A DNA stretch of 7,547 bases, taken from SAR324 cluster bacterium (GTDB lineage: Bacteria; SAR324; NAC60-12). The notes under the pieces are model-generated. The model did no database searches. It was not told the DNA's origin and was given only the letters and a program-made list of their open reading frames with translations. How positions within the stretch are numbered: position 1 is the stretch's first letter; the number at the start of each line of letters is the position of its first letter. The stretch spans positions 1-7,547 of the forward strand of contig JAPKDT010000101.1 of NCBI GenBank assembly GCA_028822475.1. Reading direction: 5' to 3'. Made by a program: the position numbers and the translations under genes. This document shows, one piece after another, positions 6,737-7,547 of the stretch.

Positions 6737-6801
6737 TGAGGGATATTATTGAAATATGTGAAGTAGCTTTTACAAAAATACTCGCTTTGTAAGCAATGAC
6801 A
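6719..6801. repeat. Candidate small repeat element with TGTCAT/ATGACA ends
   Basis: An 83-bp segment begins TGTCATCCCGAGCG and ends GTAAGCAATGACA, so its terminal six bases are inverted repeats. The left end shares TTTTGTCATCCCG (6716-6728) with the complement of 1577-1589. It resembles the REP/MITE-like intergenic units seen dispersed in many genomes. It has no coding capacity. Boundaries are set only by the terminal dyad. Confidence 0.45.
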
Positions 6802-6849
6802 CGGTTTCAGGGCTTTTTTCAGAATCATCAATTCTAGTGAATAAAAATA

Positions 6850-7547
6850 ATGAGCATAATTTTCATGGGAACACCTGAGTGGGCGATTCCTTCTTTAAAA
6901 GCTGTCATTGACAGCGGATCTGAAATAAGCGCTGTTTTCACTCAACCGGATCGTCCGTTTGGACGTAAACGTCAGTTGAAAGCTTCGCCGATAAAACAAT
7001 TCTCTTTAGAGCAAAAACTGACTGTTCACACTCCGGAAAAAGCAGGAAGTCCAGAAACCCTGGAGTTAGTACGCTCGCTGAATCCGGAACTTATTTTGGT
7101 TTGCGCCTATGGACAAATTTTGGCGCAGCCGTTTTTGGATATTCCGAAAGGCGGATGTTTCAATCTGCATTTTTCATTTTTACCGAAATTACGTGGAGCA
7201 TCTCCGGTACAGGCAGCAATTTCTTCTGGATTTGAAACAACAGGCGTTTCTTTACAAAAAATGGTTTTGCGGCTCGATGCAGGACCATTGGTTGCGTCTT
7301 CCGCAAAAGAAACGATTCTTCTGGATGATACTACACCGTTACTCGGCAGTAGATTGGCAGAAATTGGCGGGAAACTGATTGAAGAAACTTTGCCTAAATT
7401 ACTTTGCGCTAATTTTACTGAAACTGAACAAAACGAAACAGAGGCAACTTTCTGCCGGATTATCAAAAAAGAAGAAGGACACGTACGCTGGCAAGAAGAA
7501 AGTGCGCTTGAAATCGAAAGAAAATTACGGGGCTTTGCGCCATGGCC
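6850..7547 (+). CDS. fmt: Methionyl-tRNA formyltransferase, 3'-truncated by window edge
   Basis: Formylates Met-tRNA(fMet) using 10-formyl-tetrahydrofolate for translation initiation. The frame runs open from ATG 6850 to the window end, giving 232 codons of an expected ~310. Visible are the N-terminal Rossmann start FMGTPEWAIPSL (5-16), the tRNA-contacting loop QPDRPFGRKRQLKASPIK (32-49), the catalytic segment FNLHFSFLPKLRGASPVQ (104-121) with N105 and H107, and LDAGP with the catalytic Asp at 143. The linker into the C-terminal domain ends GFAPWP (228-233, the last codon incomplete), matching the FNPWP motif of E. coli Fmt. No frameshift is seen. There is no Shine-Dalgarno; the leader is AGTGAATAAAAATA. 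It is divergent from the carboxyltransferase gene. The common partner def (peptide deformylase) is not upstream, so any def or rsmB partner would lie elsewhere or downstream. Confidence 0.95.
   Translation, partial: MSIIFMGTPEWAIPSLKAVIDSGSEISAVFTQPDRPFGRKRQLKASPIKQFSLEQKLTVHTPEKAGSPETLELVRSLNPELILVCAYGQILAQPFLDIPKGGCFNLHFSFLPKLRGASPVQAAISSGFETTGVSLQKMVLRLDAGPLVASSAKETILLDDTTPLLGSRLAEIGGKLIEETLPKLLCANFTETEQNETEATFCRIIKKEEGHVRWQEESALEIERKLRGFAPW

Larger units (their letters stand above)
6543..6849. other. Divergent intergenic region, repeat-bearing
   Basis: This 307-bp stretch separates the divergent carboxyltransferase and fmt genes and must hold the promoters of both. I see no strong -10/-35 pair for either. 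The best + strand candidate, TTGAAA (6749-6754) with a 16-nt gap to TACAAA (6771-6776), falls inside a repeat and is weak. The rest is AT-rich with several degenerate repeat units. No credible small gene was found. Confidence 0.6.

Noticed and set aside
6749..6776. Possible sigma70-like promoter TTGAAA - 16 nt - TACAAA upstream of fmt
   Set aside because: The -10 match is only 4/6, the spacing is short, it lies inside a repeat, and it sits in AT-rich DNA where such matches arise by chance. If the host is Bacteroidota, the consensus would differ anyway.
7107..7466. Minus-strand open frame of 119 codons and a plus-strand frame of 89 codons within the fmt region
   Set aside because: Both are explained as other-frame shadows of fmt, whose own frame is open from 6850 to the window end and carries the catalytic motifs.

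Overview
The window holds six protein-coding genes, two of them cut by the window edges, plus two repeat-bearing intergenic regions. I see no tRNA or rRNA gene, transposase, CRISPR array or phage gene. Base composition looks AT-leaning (low-to-mid 40s % GC by eye). Most start codons follow A/T-rich leaders with no clear Shine-Dalgarno sequence. Together with the protein types, this fits a Gram-negative environmental bacterium, possibly from the Bacteroidota/FCB side. That placement is a low-confidence inference, because no marker gene in the window settles it.

Layout: (i) 1-1347 (+) is the 3' part of a soluble pyridine nucleotide transhydrogenase (SthA). (ii) 1348-1637 is a convergent intergenic region with a long inverted repeat, a REP-like hairpin, a perfect 12-bp palindrome and a hairpin overlapping the next gene's stop codon. 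(iii) 6542 down to 1638 (-) is a run of four same-strand genes: an acyl-CoA carboxylase carboxyltransferase subunit, an AI-2E-family membrane permease with an enlarged extracytoplasmic loop, a HisN-type histidinol-phosphatase of the inositol monophosphatase fold, and a D-cysteine desulfhydrase-type PLP enzyme. The gaps of 91, 45 and 20 nt suggest co-transcription of at least the last three. (iv) 6543-6849 is a divergent intergenic region carrying degenerate repeats that share a 13-nt core with the hairpin in region (ii). (v) 6850 to the window end (+) is the 5' part of fmt, methionyl-tRNA formyltransferase, still open at the edge.

The genes look like core metabolism rather than a specialised system: NAD(P)H balancing, acyl-CoA carboxylation, a late histidine-pathway step, D-amino-acid/sulfur metabolism and initiator-tRNA formylation. 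The four-gene run has no obvious common pathway. The points most worth a second look are the Cys at the substrate-selectivity position of the carboxyltransferase, the extra loop of the permease, the repeat family shared by both intergenic regions, and the transhydrogenase with neither redox cysteine. I found no convincing evidence of a previously undescribed multi-gene system.
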